Assembly: GCF_024508665.1 (NCBI RefSeq)
Contig: NZ_JANINP010000007.1
Coordinates: forward strand, 868,001-932,000
Direction of reading: 5' to 3'
From: Sphingomonas sp.
Lineage (GTDB): Bacteria > Pseudomonadota > Alphaproteobacteria > Sphingomonadales > Sphingomonadaceae
Length of the DNA stretch: 64,000 nucleotides
Shown one piece after another: positions 51,870 to 61,800 of the stretch. Positions within the stretch are counted from its first letter, which is position 1. Each line of letters begins with the position of its first letter. A model generated the notes under the pieces. The model saw nothing but the letters and a program-made list of their open reading frames with translations. It searched no databases and was not told the DNA's origin. Both the position numbers and the translations under genes were made by a program.

Positions 51870-52594
51870 CGCGCGCGGCCCACAGCCTGATCGGCGACGT
51901 GATCGCGACGATCGGTGCGCCCGATTTCGTGTCCGCGACGGCGGACAGCGTGCGGCGCTTCGCCGGCTTCGACCTCGCCGCGATCGTGCTGCATCCCGAG
52001 GGCGAGCGGCCGCGCGTGCTGTTCGACGATTTCGACCGGATCGGGCGGCGCGATGCGATCGAGACCTATGCGCGCGTCACGCATCGCATCAACCCGATGC
52101 TCGCGCGGCCGGGCGTGGTCCGCGCGCGCGATTTCGCCGGTACCGCGCCCGACCGCATCGCGGCATTGCGCCCCTGGCTGGTGCCGGCGCCCGAGGAGGA
52201 ACTGGGCTTCCGCACCGCCGGCTGGCCCGAGCGGCAGGAAGAACTCGGCCTCCATCTGCGCGGCTGGGGCGGGACGATCGAGCTCGGCCTCTATCGCGAG
52301 CGCGGCCGCCATGCGGCGCCGGCCGCGATGCTGCGCGCGCTCGACGCCGCCGCCACGCCGATCGCCGCGGCGTTCGAGCGCCATGGCGCGCTGACCGGCG
52401 AGGGCGCCGCGTTGCGCGCCTGCCTGACGCCGCGCGAGAACCAGGTCTGCGACCTGCTGCTGCTCGGCTGTTCGAGCGACGCCATCGCGCTGCGGCTCGG
52501 GATCAGCCGGCATACGGTGAAGGACCATCGCAAGCAGATCTTCCGCAAGCTGGGGATCGCGTCGTTGGCGGAGCTGTTCGCGTCGGTGCATTGA
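51866..52594 (+). CDS. LuxR-type helix-turn-helix regulator
   Basis: A 242-residue protein. The C-terminal HTH (about 185-240) reads LTPRENQVCDLLLLGCSSDAI, then LRLGISRHTVKDHRKQIFRKLG. The N-terminal part (about 1-175) may be a GAF-like sensor but has no clear autoinducer-binding motif. GTG 51866 overlaps the ProC-like stop (GTGA), so it is translated from the same message. It is a second regulator in the catabolic cluster besides GntR. Its targets are unknown. Confidence 0.87.
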   Translation: MTRAAHSLIGDVIATIGAPDFVSATADSVRRFAGFDLAAIVLHPEGERPRVLFDDFDRIGRRDAIETYARVTHRINPMLARPGVVRARDFAGTAPDRIAALRPWLVPAPEEELGFRTAGWPERQEELGLHLRGWGGTIELGLYRERGRHAAPAAMLRALDAAATPIAAAFERHGALTGEGAALRACLTPRENQVCDLLLLGCSSDAIALRLGISRHTVKDHRKQIFRKLGIASLAELFASVH

Positions 52595-52646
52595 GGCGGA
52601 GAACCCAATAAGCCGCTGTTTTTAAATCGGATCCATTCTCATAATT

Positions 52647-52723
52647 CGTCATCCCAGCGAAAGCTGGGATCTCATGCCGTATCGCGTCACCGCCAGAGAC
52701 CCCAGCTTTCGCTGGGGTGACGG
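52647..52723. repeat. Family D inverted repeat, copy 4
   Basis: CGTCATCCCAGCGAAAGCTGGGATCTC at the left pairs with GACCCCAGCTTTCGCTGGGGTGACG at the right, matching the arms seen at 3490. Together with the family C fragment at 52794 it fills the 52595-52935 gap, which has no supported gene. Confidence 0.78.
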
Positions 52724-52793
52724 AAGGGTGCTCTGGGGCAGCAGGAGGATTCTTGGTCCGACGCTGTTTTGGCGAGTGGCTATTGAGTCTTTT

Positions 52794-52857
52794 AGGCGCG
52801 CGGACGCGCGCACCCACCCCCGGCCGCTCCCTGAAAGGGAGGGGAGTAAGGCACCCC
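52794..52857. repeat. Family C element, partial copy 2
   Basis: GCGCGGACGCGCGCACCCACCCCCGGCCGCTCCCTGAAAGGGAGGGG repeats the right arm and hairpin of the element at 50844 with base changes. The left arm is missing. It ends about 80 bases before the aminotransferase start. Confidence 0.65.
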
Positions 52858-52935
52858 CCTCCCGAGAGGGATGGCGTCGCCACCGCAATCCGGCACAATC
52901 GCGCGTGCCCGTACGGGGCCAGGAAAGGGAAGACG

Positions 52936-54036
52936 ATGCGTTACGTCCGGATGCCGATCGAGGTCGAATCGCCCGAAGAATATGGGTACGGCAACATCCG
53001 CAACAATCTGTCCGAGAGCTCGATCGTCGATCAGTCGATCGGCAGCCTGGGCCTGACCGTCCCCGACCTTACCCTGCTGTACGGCGAGCATCGCGGCAGC
53101 GAGCGGTTGCGGTCGCTGATCATCGACGAAGCGCCGGGCCTCGCCGTGGACGACGTGCTGATCTGCGGCGGCGCGGCGGGGGCGCTGTTCATCATCGCCA
53201 CGGCGTTGCTGGGCAAGGACGACCATCTCGTCGTCGTGCGCCCCAATTACGCCACCAATATCGAGACGCCGCGCGCGATCGGGTGTGGCATCGGCTTCGT
53301 CGATCTCGAGTTCGAGAGCGGTTTTGCGCTCGACCTCGACAAGGTCGCCGCGGCGATCACGCCCGCGACCAGATTGATCAGCGTCACCTGTCCGCACAAC
53401 CCGACCGGCGTGATGATGAGCGAGGCCGACCTCTCCGCGCTGGTCGCGCTGGCGGCGGAGCGCAAGTGCCTGTTGCTGGTCGACGAGACCTATCGCGACC
53501 TCGCCATCACCACCAGGCTGCCGATCGCGGCGTCGCTGGGCAAGCATGTGATCAGCGTCGCGTCCTTGTCCAAGGCGTTCGGCGTCCCCGGCATCCGCGT
53601 CGGCTGGATGATCAACAGCGACCCCGCGCTGATGGAGATATTCCTCGCCGCGAAAGAGCAGATCAGCATCTGCGGCAGCGTGATCAACGAATGGGTCGCC
53701 GAGGAAATCCTCGCCAGGCGCGATGCTTTCCTGACCCCGACGCTCGCCGAATGGCGCCGCCGGCTCGATCGCGTCGCCGACTGGATGGCGGGCGAGGAAT
53801 TGCTCGAATGGGTGCGCCCGTCGGGCGGCGTGGTGTGCTTTCCGCGGATGAAGGCGGACCCGCCGGGCGGCACCGACGCTTTCTATCGCCGCCTGCTCCA
53901 GAATCACGGCACCTATGTCGGGCCGGGCCATTGGTTCGAAATGTCCGACCGTTATTTCCGCATCGGCTATGCCTGGCCGACGGCCGACCAGCTCGAGGCC
54001 GGGCTCGCCGGCATCTCCGCCGCATTGCGCGGCTGA
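52936..54036 (+). CDS. PLP-dependent aminotransferase class I/II
   Basis: A 366-residue fold-type I aminotransferase. The PLP lysine is Lys213 in SVASLSKAFGVPGIRVGW. HNPTGV (154-159) and LLVDETYRDLA bind the cofactor ring and phosphate. The N-terminus is short and starts IEVESPEEYGYGNIRNNLSES, close to putative kynurenine- or histidinol-type relatives, so substrate is open. AGGAAAGGGAAGACG precedes the ATG. The PLP dehydratase gene follows 19 bases later. Together they could process a hydroxy-amino acid within the larger catabolic cluster. Confidence 0.9.
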   Translation: MRYVRMPIEVESPEEYGYGNIRNNLSESSIVDQSIGSLGLTVPDLTLLYGEHRGSERLRSLIIDEAPGLAVDDVLICGGAAGALFIIATALLGKDDHLVVVRPNYATNIETPRAIGCGIGFVDLEFESGFALDLDKVAAAITPATRLISVTCPHNPTGVMMSEADLSALVALAAERKCLLLVDETYRDLAITTRLPIAASLGKHVISVASLSKAFGVPGIRVGWMINSDPALMEIFLAAKEQISICGSVINEWVAEEILARRDAFLTPTLAEWRRRLDRVADWMAGEELLEWVRPSGGVVCFPRMKADPPGGTDAFYRRLLQNHGTYVGPGHWFEMSDRYFRIGYAWPTADQLEAGLAGISAALRG

Positions 54037-54055
54037 CCCCAAGCCAAGGACCGAC

Positions 54056-55018
54056 ATGACCGCCCTGATCGACCGCATCCGTGACGCGCATGTCGCGATC
54101 CGCCCGCACGTGATGGTCTCGCCGCTCCAGCGCAGCGACGCGCTGTCGGAGGCGCTCGGGTGCGACGTCCGGCTGAAATGCGACCATGTCCAGCCGACCG
54201 GATCGTTCAAGCTGCGCGGCGCGACCAACATGGTGCGGCTGCTAGCGCCCGATCACGCCGAAGTATTCACCGCCTCGACCGGCAATCATGGCCGCGCGGT
54301 CGCGCATGCCGCCGCCGCGTTCGGGATCGGCGCCACCGTCTATGTCAACGACAGCGCGCCGCAGATGAAGCTCGACGCGATCCGCGCGCTCGGCGCCAGA
54401 TTGGTGACGGTCGAGGGCAATTCGCTCAACGGCGAGTTGCAGGCGCGGGCCGAGGCCGAGCGGCGCGGCGTGCCGTATATCCCGCCCTATAACGATTACG
54501 ACACGATGGGCGGGCAGGGGACGATGGGGCTCGAACTCATCGAGCAGGCGGACGACCTCGACGCGGTGTTCATCTGCACCGGTGGCGGCGGCCTGACCGG
54601 CGGCGTGGGGACGGTGTTCAAGGCGCTGTCGCCCGGGACGCGGATCGTCGCGGTGTCGCCCGCGGCCTCGACCTGCATGCTCGACTCGCTCGAGGCTGGC
54701 GAGATCGTCGAGACGCCCGAAAGTCCCACGCTGTCCGACGGATCGGCGGGCGCGATCGAGCCGGGATCGGTGACGTTCGAAATCTGCCGACAAGTGATCG
54801 ACGAGACGGTCCGGGTCAGCGAGCTGGAAATTGCCCGGGCGATGCGCCGGCTCGCCGAGAGCGACCGATGGATGGTCGAGGGCGCGGCGGGTGCGGCGCT
54901 GGCCGGGCTGGTCCAGGTGGCGGAGCGCTATCGCGGCAAGACGGTGGCGGTGGTGCTGTGCGGGCGGAATGTGGCGCTCGATACGTATCTGGGGGCGCTG
55001 GAGATGGGGCGGGGGTGA
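54056..55018 (+). CDS. Threonine/serine dehydratase-like PLP enzyme (IlvA/EutB-like)
   Basis: A 320-residue fold-type II PLP enzyme without the C-terminal ACT regulatory domain. The PLP lysine is Lys52 in PTGSFKLRGATN. The phosphate-binding loop is ICTGGGGLTGG and AASTCMLDSL follows. Catabolic threonine dehydratases, EutB of ectoine use and hydroxyaspartate dehydratases share this layout. It would release an enamine that RidA can hydrolyse, and a RidA gene lies in the same cluster. Followed by a 313-base gap without a supported gene. Confidence 0.9.
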   Translation: MTALIDRIRDAHVAIRPHVMVSPLQRSDALSEALGCDVRLKCDHVQPTGSFKLRGATNMVRLLAPDHAEVFTASTGNHGRAVAHAAAAFGIGATVYVNDSAPQMKLDAIRALGARLVTVEGNSLNGELQARAEAERRGVPYIPPYNDYDTMGGQGTMGLELIEQADDLDAVFICTGGGGLTGGVGTVFKALSPGTRIVAVSPAASTCMLDSLEAGEIVETPESPTLSDGSAGAIEPGSVTFEICRQVIDETVRVSELEIARAMRRLAESDRWMVEGAAGAALAGLVQVAERYRGKTVAVVLCGRNVALDTYLGALEMGRG

Positions 55019-55331
55019 TTGGGGCGCGCGGGCCCACTAACCCGATCACTAGCCGGGCAGCGGCTCATAAAGCGGTCTGTCTGCAAGTGACCCGGTTGCG
55101 GTCGTTCGATCGCCGCCAAAAGGAATGGCAGGAAGTGGGCCGGTAGCGGACCGACCGCCTTTCGGGCGATGAACTCGAATAGCAGTCATTCCAGAAATGG
55201 TAGAGCGATGTCTGCTCCCGCCTCGAAGCGACATTTGGCCGATGCGTTCGCCTGGTTTGCTGGTGAGCCCAGCCCTATGCGAATCAGCTCTGTGATTGCC
55301 TTACCGTCAGGCCGCCGCCATCTTGCACAGC
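55019..55331. other. Intergenic region before the KAP NTPase
   Basis: No gene, RNA or repeat is supported in this 313-base stretch. Composition falls from the GC-rich backbone toward the lower-GC coding sequence that follows, marking the left edge of the accessory patch. A promoter for the NTPase presumably lies here but cannot be named. Confidence 0.4.
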
Positions 55332-57023
55332 ATGACAATCCATCTCGTTCAAGAGGAGATCGGACGATTCCTGTCCGATGAGCAGGCCGGGGTTCTCGTC
55401 GTTTCCGGCAAGTGGGGCGTGGGCAAGACGTTCGCTTGGGATCGATTTCTCCGCGCCGCAAAAGCTGAGGGGCAAATCTCGTTCGAGCATTATGCTTATG
55501 TGTCGCTATTCGGACTAGGAAATCTGGAAGACCTGCGCAGCGCGATATTCCAGAATACGGTCAAACGAGACGACATCGGCAAGGTGGTTGGCCTTGAGAC
55601 ACTTGAGGGCGTCGTAGACTCGGCGCCGCTGCTTTGGCGGAAGAGCGGTAAGCTTGCTCGTCTAATCCCAGGCGTAGACAAGTATACCGCCGCGTTCGAA
55701 AAGATCGGGTTTTTCTGGGTCAAACGCCAGATCGTGTGCATCGATGATCTCGAACGCAAGAGCGCATCCTTGGACATGCGCGATGTGCTCGGCCTCGTTT
55801 CCCAGCTCAAAGAGCAACGCGGATGCAAAGTCGTTTTGCTCTTAAATGATGAGCGCTTCCAAGGAGAGGATGAAGCTGAGTTCCGCGAACAGCTTGAGAA
55901 GGTCGCGGACGTAACGCTACGCTTCGAGCCCACGCCAGAAGAGGCTGCAGCGATCGGCGTCGACGGCGACGTTCCCTTCCGCGAGAAGCTTCGGCAGAAC
56001 TGCGCAGCCTTAGGAATCGTGAACATCCGAACGATCAAGAAGATTGAGAGGATGGCGAAGCGCCTGCACGCCGAATTCGTCGATTTCGACCCGCGCGTAT
56101 TTGAGCAAGCTTTGCACACACTCTCACTGCTAGAATTCGCAAGGCTGCAGCCGGCAGAAGCTCCGTCGCTCGACTACATACGGAGCCTGAACGATTTCAG
56201 CACCGCGTTTGACGAGCTCTTTGCCGAGCAGGCGCAGCCGCCGGAGCGTGCAGAGTGGCAAGCGCTACTAAGCTCCTACAGTTTTAATCAAATGGATGAG
56301 CTCGATGGCGTGATTTTCAAGGCAGTGTGCGAAGGACACGTAGACCCCGAATTGCTCAGGAAGGAAGCAGCGGCGCTCGAGAAACGTCTCAAAGCTTCGG
56401 ACGCGGACCAATCGTTCCAGGAAGCTTGGGATCTGTATCACGACTCCTTCGACGACAATGCAGCTGAGGTCGCTGGCGCCCTCGCGGACGCCGTTAGGAA
56501 AACACCACATGCAATCTCGCCCATGAATCTTTCAGGCACTATAGGCTTGCTTAAAGATCTTGGGTGGGGAGGCGATATCCAAGAACTAATTGACGAATAC
56601 GTAGTCGCGCGCGCTGACGAGCCTAAGGACTTCTGGGACTTGCCGCATTCTACCTTTGGTGGTGAGGTAAGAGATTCGGATGTTCGCCAAGCGTTCGCTG
56701 AGAAAGTAGCGACGTTTAGTGAAGGTCGAAATCCAGTTGCAGTGCTGCAAGAGATTTCGCGAGGGACAGGGTGGAACCCAAATGACGTGACGTTCCTCGC
56801 CTCGTTGTCAGCCGACGACTTCTATGCAATCTTCAAGGGTCTTCGAGGGATTGATTTAAGGCGTGCGATATCTGGAGCGCTTTGGTTCAGAAACGTGGGC
56901 AACGCCGACGAGACAATGACGACAGTCACCGCGAACGCCGTCGCGGCACTCCAGCGGATAGGCCAAGAATCCGAGATCAATCGACGCAGGGTCACGCAAC
57001 GGGGTGTTGATGTGCCGGAGTAG
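55332..57023 (+). CDS. KAP family P-loop NTPase
   Basis: A 563-residue protein. Walker A is GKWGVGKT (26-33) and Walker B is IDDLER (137-142), the KAP-family signature. The stretch KEQRGCKVVLLLNDERF is the sensor strand. No membrane helices are visible, so this is a soluble KAP variant; the C-terminal 350 residues are not recognised. KAP NTPases are often linked to membrane-associated or anti-phage functions. GC content and codon usage are lower than the flanking operons. ATG 55332 is used; the open frame to 55296 has no better support. Confidence 0.82.
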   Translation: MTIHLVQEEIGRFLSDEQAGVLVVSGKWGVGKTFAWDRFLRAAKAEGQISFEHYAYVSLFGLGNLEDLRSAIFQNTVKRDDIGKVVGLETLEGVVDSAPLLWRKSGKLARLIPGVDKYTAAFEKIGFFWVKRQIVCIDDLERKSASLDMRDVLGLVSQLKEQRGCKVVLLLNDERFQGEDEAEFREQLEKVADVTLRFEPTPEEAAAIGVDGDVPFREKLRQNCAALGIVNIRTIKKIERMAKRLHAEFVDFDPRVFEQALHTLSLLEFARLQPAEAPSLDYIRSLNDFSTAFDELFAEQAQPPERAEWQALLSSYSFNQMDELDGVIFKAVCEGHVDPELLRKEAAALEKRLKASDADQSFQEAWDLYHDSFDDNAAEVAGALADAVRKTPHAISPMNLSGTIGLLKDLGWGGDIQELIDEYVVARADEPKDFWDLPHSTFGGEVRDSDVRQAFAEKVATFSEGRNPVAVLQEISRGTGWNPNDVTFLASLSADDFYAIFKGLRGIDLRRAISGALWFRNVGNADETMTTVTANAVAALQRIGQESEINRRRVTQRGVDVPE

Positions 57024-57210
57024 GAAGATACGGGCGAGAACGGCAAATAGCGCCGAATGTTTGTTTTCCACTGTCGGAAACAGACATTCGCCGAGGCGAG
57101 CGCGAACGTCCGCTCGAGGGAAAGCGCCGACGCTCTTGGCCGGCGGCAATTGGCGCGCGAGGCTGACGGACAACCCGGAGCGGCTCACGGCCCATAGCGG
57201 ACATTTGGCG

Positions 57211-57702
57211 TCACTCTGCCTCGTTGAGCATTTCGATAAGCTTAGTGCCTAAGGTTGATGCAGAAGCTGGAAGTGCGACTGCTACATTTGGCTGCGGCTC
57301 AAAGCCCTCTTTCCCGCCGAGGTTGCGGTATGGGGTGATCTTTAGCACGTCACCATCAAGCGAAACGCTGATGTGTTTGGACAACTTCATGAACGTTGCC
57401 CACGAACTCACACCAGCTGCCCTCAACAGCGGCTTGTCGGGTCGCGCTGTTGGCGGCGGCGTGGCAACACCATCTTGCGAGCGAGCCAGTGCCGCTTCGA
57501 CGGCTCGGCCCAAATCTTCGGGCATGGGTCGATCGAGAGTGTCTACCCGCTCGTCGTCAATCCAGAATCCTGCAATTGTTCGATGGGCGGCCGTGACAAA
57601 CAACGCGCCCTTTCGCTCGTAAATTGCCGCAAGTTTTCTCATTTCTTTATGCTGCGGAAGTCGGACGCCGCTGTCCAGATCTGCGGCAGCTAACTGCCCC
57701 AT
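57211..57702 (-). CDS. Uncharacterised protein convergent with the KAP NTPase
   Basis: A 163-residue protein with no recognised domain. The N-terminal half has a beta-rich segment (KLAAIYERKGALFVTAAHRTIAGFWIDDERV). A Pro-rich linker (TPPPTARPDKPLL) precedes a C-terminal domain with SWATFMKLSKHISVSLDGDVLKITPYRN. The start is taken as ATG 57702. It faces the NTPase gene across 187 bases. Lower GC than the backbone suggests the same origin as its neighbour. Confidence 0.62.
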   Translation of the reverse strand: MGQLAAADLDSGVRLPQHKEMRKLAAIYERKGALFVTAAHRTIAGFWIDDERVDTLDRPMPEDLGRAVEAALARSQDGVATPPPTARPDKPLLRAAGVSSWATFMKLSKHISVSLDGDVLKITPYRNLGGKEGFEPQPNVAVALPASASTLGTKLIEMLNEAE

Positions 57703-57926
57703 CACCCAATTGAAGACTCTCGTGGCCGGACCGATCTAACGACCGGTTTCGGATATGCCGCAGTCGCCGGCGAACGGCCGAAATTGAGGCGCCTTGCTGA
57801 CGAACCATCCAACGCGGCTCGCATAACTACTCCCGACCAATCCTTGCCGTCCGGGCTGCCGACGCTTAGGCTCGATCATCATAGCCGACAGAGCTGCTTG
57901 CAACGAGCAGGCTGGAGATTGGGACG

Positions 57927-58337
57927 ATGCCCGAGCTGAATGGTGTTGCGCCTTATTTCGAGGTCTTCGACATGATCTCGTCGGTTTCGTTTTACCGCGA
58001 TCAACTTGGCTTCAGAGTGCTCTTCGCTTCCCCGGAGGTGGACACGAACGAAGGCCGTTTTTCGCATTTCGTGCGGCTTGGCCGGGGTGGAGCGGAGATC
58101 ATGCTCAATACGGCATATGACTCCAATGAGCGGCCGGCGGACCGGCATGAGCCGCGGTGGCAAGGAACCCGGCACACGCGCCTTTATTTCGATTGCGACG
58201 ATGTGCGCGCCTTGCACGAAGAGTTCACGGCTCGGGGCGTAAAGGCAGACCCGCCCGAGATGACCGGGTACGGAATGCTCGGTTTTTCGATGACCGACCC
58301 GGACGGCTATGGCCTGACATTCCATCAAGCCGTGTGA
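57927..58337 (+). CDS. VOC family protein (bleomycin-resistance-like)
   Basis: A 136-residue VOC protein. APYFEVFDMISSVSFYRDQLGF begins the first module and MTDPDGYGLTFHQ ends the second. The histidine and acidic positions are compatible with metal binding but not conclusive. The product is smaller than enzymes such as extradiol dioxygenases and resembles drug-binding or glyoxalase-like members. GGAGATTGGGACG lies before the ATG. A second VOC gene is at 19800. Confidence 0.87.
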   Translation: MPELNGVAPYFEVFDMISSVSFYRDQLGFRVLFASPEVDTNEGRFSHFVRLGRGGAEIMLNTAYDSNERPADRHEPRWQGTRHTRLYFDCDDVRALHEEFTARGVKADPPEMTGYGMLGFSMTDPDGYGLTFHQAV

Positions 58338-58449
58338 CGCGGTGGGGCGAACCCAGCCGCGGTTTAGGAAGGCTGCGCTGTAGGCACGTGTCACACGTTA
58401 TACCGTGTTACCATTATCCATACGATGCCGTTCAGCACGTGGCGGGTGC

Positions 58450-58707
58450 CTATGCTGATCTGTCGGTCGCATCGAGTTCTGTTGCCGGCACGAACTCAGT
58501 CACGAAGCCTTCCTGCCACCCGGTCACTCCGAGCGTGACCGGGTAGGTGTTGAACCCCTCGGGAAAGTCGCGAAATCCTGGCTGATCGCGCAAACGGGCG
58601 ACCGCTTCAGCCGCGCCTGCTTCGGTCGCATAGATGCCGATGTGCAGTTCCGTATCCTCACGATCCGGATACGCGCGCTCGAACCACAGATCATAAACGA
58701 CCGTCAT
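58450..58707 (-). CDS. Small uncharacterised protein, 85 residues
   Basis: The protein (VVYDLWFERAYPDREDTELHIG, then IYATEAGAAEAVARLRDQPGFRDFPEGF) has a clear alternating strand-helix-strand pattern. It resembles short stand-alone proteins of unknown function found in many bacteria. No catalytic motif is visible. No neighbour suggests a role. Coding composition supports it as a gene. Confidence 0.7.
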   Translation of the reverse strand: MTVVYDLWFERAYPDREDTELHIGIYATEAGAAEAVARLRDQPGFRDFPEGFNTYPVTLGVTGWQEGFVTEFVPATELDATDRSA

Positions 58708-58856
58708 AGCGACTAACTACCCGACCGTAGCCGTGTGTGACAATGAGATTGCAGCCGACCAGCACTCCTATCGACCTCGGTTTACGGGTTTACGGCGTTC
58801 GCTAAAACGCTTCCCCGGCCTTCGCCGGAGAGGCGTGAAGTTGGCGGCTTGGCGCT

Positions 58857-61800
58857 TTAGGCCGTCGCAGGCCGCCGCACGTTGGCGATCGACCACAAGG
58901 CGGCCGGCAGGAACAGCAGCACCAGCGGCACCGCCGCGACCAGCCCGAAGATGATCGCGGTCGCCAGCGGCTGTTGCAACCCCGCGCCGCGGCTGACGCC
59001 CAACGCCAGCGGCGCGAGGGTCAGCACCGCGATCAGCGCCGACATCAGGATCGGGCGCAGGCGCTTGGTGCCCCCTTCGCGCAGTGCCTCCAGGGTTAGC
59101 GGGGCGTCGCGGTCGATTTCGGCCAGGAAAAAGATCACGAGTTCGGTGACCATCCCGACCACCATGGTCAGCCCCATCAGCGCCGAGATGTTGAGCTCGA
59201 TCCCGGTCGCCCAGAGCCCGGCGAGCACTGCGGCGGCGGACAGCAGGATCGTCGCCAGCGCCGCTCCCGTCCAGGCGAGGCGCTCGAACAACAAGGTCAG
59301 CAGCAAGGCCGTGAGCAGGACGGCGGCGGCGAAGACCAGGCTGAGGTCGGCGAAGCTCTTCTGCTGTTCGGCATAGAGGCCGCCATAATCGACGCGGACC
59401 GAGGCGGGCAGGTGGAGGCCGTCGACCGTCGCCTTCACGTCGCGCATGCCCGAGCCGAGGTCGCGCCCTTCGAGCCGCGCGGTCACGGCGATGAACGGCG
59501 CGAGATCCTCGCGGGTCAATTGCTGCTGGCCGGGATCGATCGAGACTTTCGCGATCGAACCCAGCCGGACGGCGTGGCCGTCGGGCGCGGTCAGCACGAG
59601 CGCGGCGATCTGGTCGGTGCGGCGGCGCAATTCCTCGGGCGCGCGGACGCGGACGCCGACCAGCTGCTCTCCGGCGCGGACATTGGTCGCGGCCGATCCG
59701 CCGACCAAAGCTTCCACCTGGCTCGCCACCGCGTCGGGATCGAGTCCCTGTTGCGCGGCCATGCCCGGGTCGACGCGCACGCTCACGGCATCGCCGGCGA
59801 CGCGCAGGCCGTCGACCACTTCGACGACGCCGTCGATCTTGCCGATCGCGGTGCCGACCCTGGCGGCGGCGTCGGCGAGCTGTTTGGGGTCGTCGCCGAA
59901 CAATTTGACCTCGATCGGCTCGGGCACCGCGGTGAGGTCGCCGATCAGATCCTCCATCAACTGGATCAGCTCGACCTCGAGCCCCGGCACCTTGGCCGCG
60001 ATCTGCTGGCGGATGTCGGCCATCACCTCTTCGATCGGGCGGCGCGATCCGCCCTTGAGGCGGATGAAATAATCGCCCTCGTCGGCTTCGGTCAGGCCGC
60101 CGCCGAGCTGGAGCCCGGTGCGGCGCGAATAGCTGGCGACTTCGGGGGTGGCGCGGATGATTTCCTCGACCTGGCGGAGCAGGCGGTCGGTATCCTCCAG
60201 GCTGGCGCCCGATTGCGCCTTATAGTCGAGCACGAAGCCGCCTTCGTCCATCGCCGGCATGAAGCCCGAGGGGACATGGCTCCAGGCGAGCACGCCGAGC
60301 AGGACTAGCGCGGCGGCGACGATTCCGGCGAACAGCGCGGGTCGTTTGAGGGCGCGGTCGCCGGCCGCGGAGTACCATTTGCCCAGCCGTCCCATGAACC
60401 CGCCGGCGCGCTCGGCGGCCTCGGCGTCCTTGTCGCGCAGCCAGTGCGCGGCGATCAGCGGGATGACGTAGCGAGCATAGAGCAACGACACCGCGAGTGC
60501 CGCGACCATCGTCACCGCGAGCGCCTGGAAGAAGCCGCCGGTCACGCCGCTGACGAAGGCGAGGGGCAAGAAGACGATGATCGTCGCCAGCGTCGATCCG
60601 ACCAGCGGGCGGCCCATTTCGGCGGCGGCTTCGAGCAGGGTCGGCGGCGTGGTCGCGCGGCCTTCCTGCATGCGGCGCATGACGTGTTCGAGCATCACCA
60701 CCGCGTCGTCGACGACGAGCCCGACCGCGGCGGCCATGCCGCCCAGCGTCATCATGTTGAAGCTCATATGGAGCGCGAACAGAGCGAGGCAGGTCGCGGC
60801 GAGCACCGCCGGCAACATCAACCCGGTGATCAGCATCAGCCGGCCCGAGCGCAGGAACAGGAACAGGACGAGGCCGGCCAGGATCGCGCCGAGGATGATC
60901 GCGTCGCGCACCGCATCGGCGGCGCCGGTGACGAGCTCGGACTGGTCGTAGAAGGGCGTCGCCTTGACGCTCGGCGGGAGGCCGGCCTGTTTGAGCCGCG
61001 CGTCGACCGCCCTGACGATCGTCACGGTATCGCCGGTCAGCGCCTGGCGGACATTGACCAAAACGGCGTTGCGGCCGTTCGACGTGACCTTGGTGAAATC
61101 GGGCGCCGCGGCGGGGTGGATACGCGCGATCTGGCCGAGCGTGACGAGGCCGGCACCGCTGGTCTGGCCTGCCTTGACCGGGATCGCGGCGATGTCGGCG
61201 GCGGAGGCGACGCGGTTTTCGACGAGCACGAGGTAGAGCCGGTGGCGGTCCTCCAGCTTGCCGACGCCGCGCACGCTGTTGGCCTTGCCGATTGCCGTCG
61301 CGACATCGGGCAGGGTGAGGCCGAGCGCCTGGAGCCGGCCGGGATCGACATCGACCGCGAATTCGCGGGGGGAGCCGCCGAGCACGTCGACGCCGGCGAC
61401 GCCGGAGACGGTCGACAGCGCGGGCAGCACCTTGAGCTCGGCGATCTGGCGCAGCGCCTGCTGGTCGAGATTGTCCGAGGTCAGCGCGATGCCGAGCACC
61501 GGGAAGATCGTCGGGTCGGAGCGGCGGACCTCGAACCGCGTGCCGGCGGGAAGGTCGGGCAGGATCGTCGCGATCGCGCCCTGGGTCGCGAGCGTGGCTT
61601 GCGCCATGTCGTCGCCCCAGTCGAAATTGAGCGCGACCTCGGCCGAGCCGCGGCTGGTGGTCGAGCGGATGCGGGTGACGCCGGGGACGGCGCGCAGAGC
61701 GACCTCGATCGGGCGCGTGATCTCGGCCGCCATCTGCGCGGCGTCGCGATCGCCGGCATCGACCGCGACGACGACGCGGGGATAATCGATATGCGGGAAC

